The translations under genes and the position numbers were made by a program. A DNA stretch of 64,000 nt from Sideroxyarcus emersonii (lineage in GTDB: Bacteria; Pseudomonadota; Gammaproteobacteria; Burkholderiales; Gallionellaceae). The stretch is taken from contig NZ_AP023423.1 in NCBI RefSeq assembly GCF_021654335.1, positions 1,046,001-1,110,000 on the forward strand, in the 5' to 3' direction. The notes beneath the pieces are model-generated. The model saw nothing but the letters and a program-made list of their open reading frames with translations, ran no database searches and was not told the DNA's origin. Each line of letters opens with the position of its first letter. Position 1 is the stretch's first letter. This document shows, one piece after another, positions 61,616 through 64,000 of the stretch.

Positions 61616-64000
61616 AGCATTTTCCTCGGTGACTCAAGGCCGAAACGACGGTACAGGATGGGCAGCATGAACAGCGTGAGGGTGGTGGAGCTGATCAGTC
61701 CGCCCATCACAACGATAGCCAGCGGCTTCTGGATCTCGGAGCCGGGGCCGTGGGCAAACAGCACCGGCAAGAGGCTGTAGGCGGTGATGTTGGCGGTCAT
61801 CAGTACCGGGCGCAGGCGGCGCTTGGCGCCTTCCAGGATGACCTGCGTGATGTCCATGCCCTCGGCGTGCAGCTGGTTGAAGTAGGACACCATGACCACG
61901 CCGTTCAGCACCGCAATACCGAGCAGTGCGATGAATCCGACCGAGGCCGGGACGGACAGGTATTCGCCGCTGACCCACAGGGCGAATACCCCGCCCATGA
62001 GCGCGAACGGGATGTTGGTGAGCACCAGTACCGACTGGCGTACCGAGCCGAACGTGGCGAACAGCAGCATGAAGATCAGGCCGAGCGCAACCGGTATTAC
62101 GATCGCCAGTCTGGTGGCTGCACGTTGCTGGTTCTCGAACTGGCCGCCCCAGGTGATGCGGTAGCCTTCGGGCAGTTGCACCTGCGCGGCGATGGCCGCT
62201 TTGGCTTCATCCACGAATCCGACCAGGTCGCGGTCGCGTACATTGGTCTGTATCACCACCATGCGCTTGCCGTTTTCCCGGTCCACCTTCACCGGCCCGT
62301 CGGCGCGTTCCAGTTTGGCGACCACGGAGAGCGGGACGCTTTGGCCGTTGGTCAGCGGCAGGGTCAGCGCGGAGAAGAGTGCGGGCGATTGCTGTACGTC
62401 CGCCTCGCCGCGCACCAGCAAGGGCGTGCGCCGCCCGTCTTCGATCACGGTGCCGAGCTGGCGTCCCTCTACCTGGGTGCGCAGCGTGTTGCTGATATCG
62501 TCGACGCTCAGTCCCAGGCGACCTGCGGCAAGGCGGTCGATGACCACGCGAAAGTACTGCACGCCGTTGTTCTTCACCGTGTAGGCGTCTTCGCTGCCTT
62601 TGATGCCGCCGACCACCTTGACGATCTTTTCGGCGAGTTCGTTGAGCTTGATGATGTCGGAGCCGAATACCTTGATGGCGACGTCGCCTCGTGTGCCGGT
62701 GAGCATTTCGGAAACGCGCATGGAGATGGGCTGGGTGAAGCTGTATTCCAGTCCCGGGAAATCGGCCATGACCTTGCGGATATCGTCGATGATGGCGTTC
62801 TTGTCCTGCGAACGCCATTCTGCCTGGGGCTTCAGCACGAGAAAGTTGTCGGTCTCGTTCAAGCCCATCGGGTCGAGGCCCAGCTCGTCTGCACCGGCGC
62901 GGGAGACGATGCTTTTCACTTCGGGCACCGCTTTGAGGATGGCGGTTTGTACGCGCTGGTCGATATCAGCCGTCTGTGCCAGGTTGATGGAGGGCAGCTT
63001 GGTGGTCTGCATGATGATGTCCCCTTCGTCCATCTCGGGCATGAAGGTCTTGCCGATAAAGGTATAGACGACACCGGTCATCAGCAGCGAGACGACTGCT
63101 GCAGTGAGTATCCTGCGTTCATGACGCAGCGCCAGATTGAGCAGCGGCGTATAGACTTGCAGGGATTTGCGTACCAGCCACGGATCTTCATGATGGGCGC
63201 TCTTCAGCAGAAAAGAAGCCAGCATCGGGATGACGGTCAGCGACATCAGCAGCGAGGCGGTCAGGGCGAACACGATAGTCAGCGCCACCGGGATGAACAG
63301 CTTGCCTTCCAGTCCCTGCAGCGTCATCAAGGGCAGGAACACGATGATGATGATGGCGACGCCGGCGGCGACTGGCGGGATCACCTCTTTCACGGCGCTG
63401 AAGATGACGTGCAGGTGCGGGATGTGTTGCCGTTTCCTGCCCAGGTGGCTGATGATGTTCTCCACCACTACGACCGCCGCATCGACCAGCATGCCGATGG
63501 CGATGGCAAGGCCGCCCAGCGACATCAGGTTGGCGGACATGCCGAACTGCTGCATCAGGATGAAGGTGATGAGCACCGCCAATGGCAGCGTCAACGCGAC
63601 CACTAGGGCGGCTCGCAGATTGCCGAGGAACAGAACCAGCAGGATCACCACCAGCACGATGGCTTCGGTGAGCGCCTTGGAGACCGTGCCGATGGCACGC
63701 TGCACCAAGCTGCCGCGGTCGTAGAATACTTTGGTGGTCACTCCCTGGGGCAGGCTGGGTGCAAGCTCGGCGAGCTTGGCGCTTACGCCTTCCACCACTT
63801 TCTGGGCGTTTGCGCCGCGCAACCCCAGCACCAGGCCTTCCACCGCTTCGCTTTTGCCATCCTGGGTTACCACGCCGTAACGCGTCAGGCTGCCGATGCG
63901 TACCTGGGCGATATCGCTGACGCGGATGGGATTGTTGCCGGGGCTGGCGATGACGATGTTGCGCACGTCCTGCAGATTCTTGATGCTGCCCTCGGCGCGT
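61612..64000 (-). CDS. Heavy-metal RND efflux pump (CzcA/CusA family), 5' end beyond the window
   Basis: 796 residues are present. The frame is still open at base 64000, where upstream codons RAEGSIKNLQDVRNIVI match the family, so about 230 more lie outside. It is the HME-RND type: GGLAIAIGMLVDAAVVVVENI in TM4 carries the Asp and Glu of the proton path, and later TFMPEMDEGDIIMQT, FGSVRQSVLVLTNIPFALMGGVFALWVSGEYLSVPASVGFIALLGIAVLNGVVMVSY. The TM4 signature is VDAAVVVVEN, not the DFG-VDGA type of CzcA proper, so the metal (Zn/Co/Cd or Cu/Ag) is uncertain. First known gene of pump - DUF3240 - channel - SemiSWEET; the adaptor is probably upstream. Confidence 0.9.
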   Translation of the reverse strand, partial: RAEGSIKNLQDVRNIVIASPGNNPIRVSDIAQVRIGSLTRYGVVTQDGKSEAVEGLVLGLRGANAQKVVEGVSAKLAELAPSLPQGVTTKVFYDRGSLVQRAIGTVSKALTEAIVLVVILLVLFLGNLRAALVVALTLPLAVLITFILMQQFGMSANLMSLGGLAIAIGMLVDAAVVVVENIISHLGRKRQHIPHLHVIFSAVKEVIPPVAAGVAIIIIVFLPLMTLQGLEGKLFIPVALTIVFALTASLLMSLTVIPMLASFLLKSAHHEDPWLVRKSLQVYTPLLNLALRHERRILTAAVVSLLMTGVVYTFIGKTFMPEMDEGDIIMQTTKLPSINLAQTADIDQRVQTAILKAVPEVKSIVSRAGADELGLDPMGLNETDNFLVLKPQAEWRSQDKNAIIDDIRKVMADFPGLEYSFTQPISMRVSEMLTGTRGDVAIKVFGSDIIKLNELAEKIVKVVGGIKGSEDAYTVKNNGVQYFRVVIDRLAAGRLGLSVDDISNTLRTQVEGRQLGTVIEDGRRTPLLVRGEADVQQSPALFSALTLPLTNGQSVPLSVVAKLERADGPVKVDRENGKRMVVIQTNVRDRDLVGFVDEAKAAIAAQVQLPEGYRITWGGQFENQQRAATRLAIVIPVALGLIFMLLFATFGSVRQSVLVLTNIPFALMGGVFALWVSGEYLSVPASVGFIALLGIAVLNGVVMVSYFNQLHAEGMDITQVILEGAKRRLRPVLMTANITAYSLLPVLFAHGPGSEIQKPLAIVVMGGLISSTTLTLFMLPILYRRFGLESPRKML

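Overview
The window is about 60% GC and densely coded on both strands. It has no rRNA, tRNA, CRISPR array or insertion sequence that I can recognise. Protein features (PurL with a fused glutaminase domain, RimO, YgfZ, MltD, AcsA, many c-di-GMP enzymes, HAE and HME RND pumps) fit a free-living, motile Gram-negative betaproteobacterium. The general style resembles Nitrosomonadales/Gallionellaceae, but that placement is inference from protein style only. Both ends cut through genes: pgeF at the left and a heavy-metal RND pump gene at the right.

Layout. 1-7.2 kb (+): pgeF end, an MHS-type transporter, a chemoreceptor carrying a PilZ domain, a ZIP metal transporter, rimO, a YkgJ protein, crcB and DUF190. 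7.2-9.8 kb (-): a DUF2934 protein, then the operon nnrD - DUF2937 - spermidine-synthase-like. 9.9-13.9 kb (+): purL, with an in-frame palindromic insertion. 14-26.6 kb is an accessory-looking stretch of mostly small minus-strand genes: two rhodaneses, a KTSC protein, an outer-membrane barrel, an orphan membrane PAS protein, a triple-PAS GGDEF-EAL protein, a small secreted protein, a phage-type spanin pair, a 40-residue membrane protein, a coiled-coil protein and a membrane diguanylate cyclase. An OmpA-like and an OB-fold protein are on the plus strand. 26.6-32.7 kb: a kinase-HDOD-GAF fusion, djlA, a lipoprotein and a MASE1-PAS-GGDEF protein. 32.7-38.6 kb: a complete tripartite HAE-type RND efflux operon with tandem operator-like repeats. 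38.6-44.1 kb (-): parvulin, yciI, yciB, msrB, GST, PhoH-like, bcp and hemolysin III. 44.1-45.7 kb (+): tadA, an L,D-transpeptidase and a GNAT protein; then on (-) a membrane permease-like protein and ygfZ. 47.4-54.7 kb: a peptide ABC transporter split by a divergent frnE-like gene, with a fused double ATPase. 54.7-59.7 kb (-): mltD, acsA and an HD-GYP gene. 59.8-64 kb (-): an HME-RND operon (czcA/cusA-like, DUF3240, czcC-like, SemiSWEET).

The most unusual signal is regulatory. Five minus-strand promoters between 15.1 and 26.6 kb, and probably one plus-strand promoter at 2.2 kb, share one layout: TTGAC-type -35, 16-17 nt spacer, and a -10 running into AGTTC. They drive unrelated genes: KTSC/rhodanese, rhodanese, outer-membrane barrel, spanin pair, diguanylate cyclase and PilZ chemoreceptor. 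Three of them (A, C, E) also share a roughly 100-nt leader with a conserved TTGCAAATCCGCC-like block and a GGAATCCCC-like block. The two blocks can pair through compensating changes (CCGCCCC/GGGGCGG, CCGCC/GGCGG, CCGC/GCGG). This looks like an undescribed promoter plus structured-leader family and a small regulon. Second-rank signals are the palindromic elements inserted in frame in purL and in the ABC ATPase linker, the stand-alone spanin pair, and the heavy load of c-di-GMP proteins (PilZ receptor, three GGDEF proteins, one of them with EAL, and one HD-GYP).
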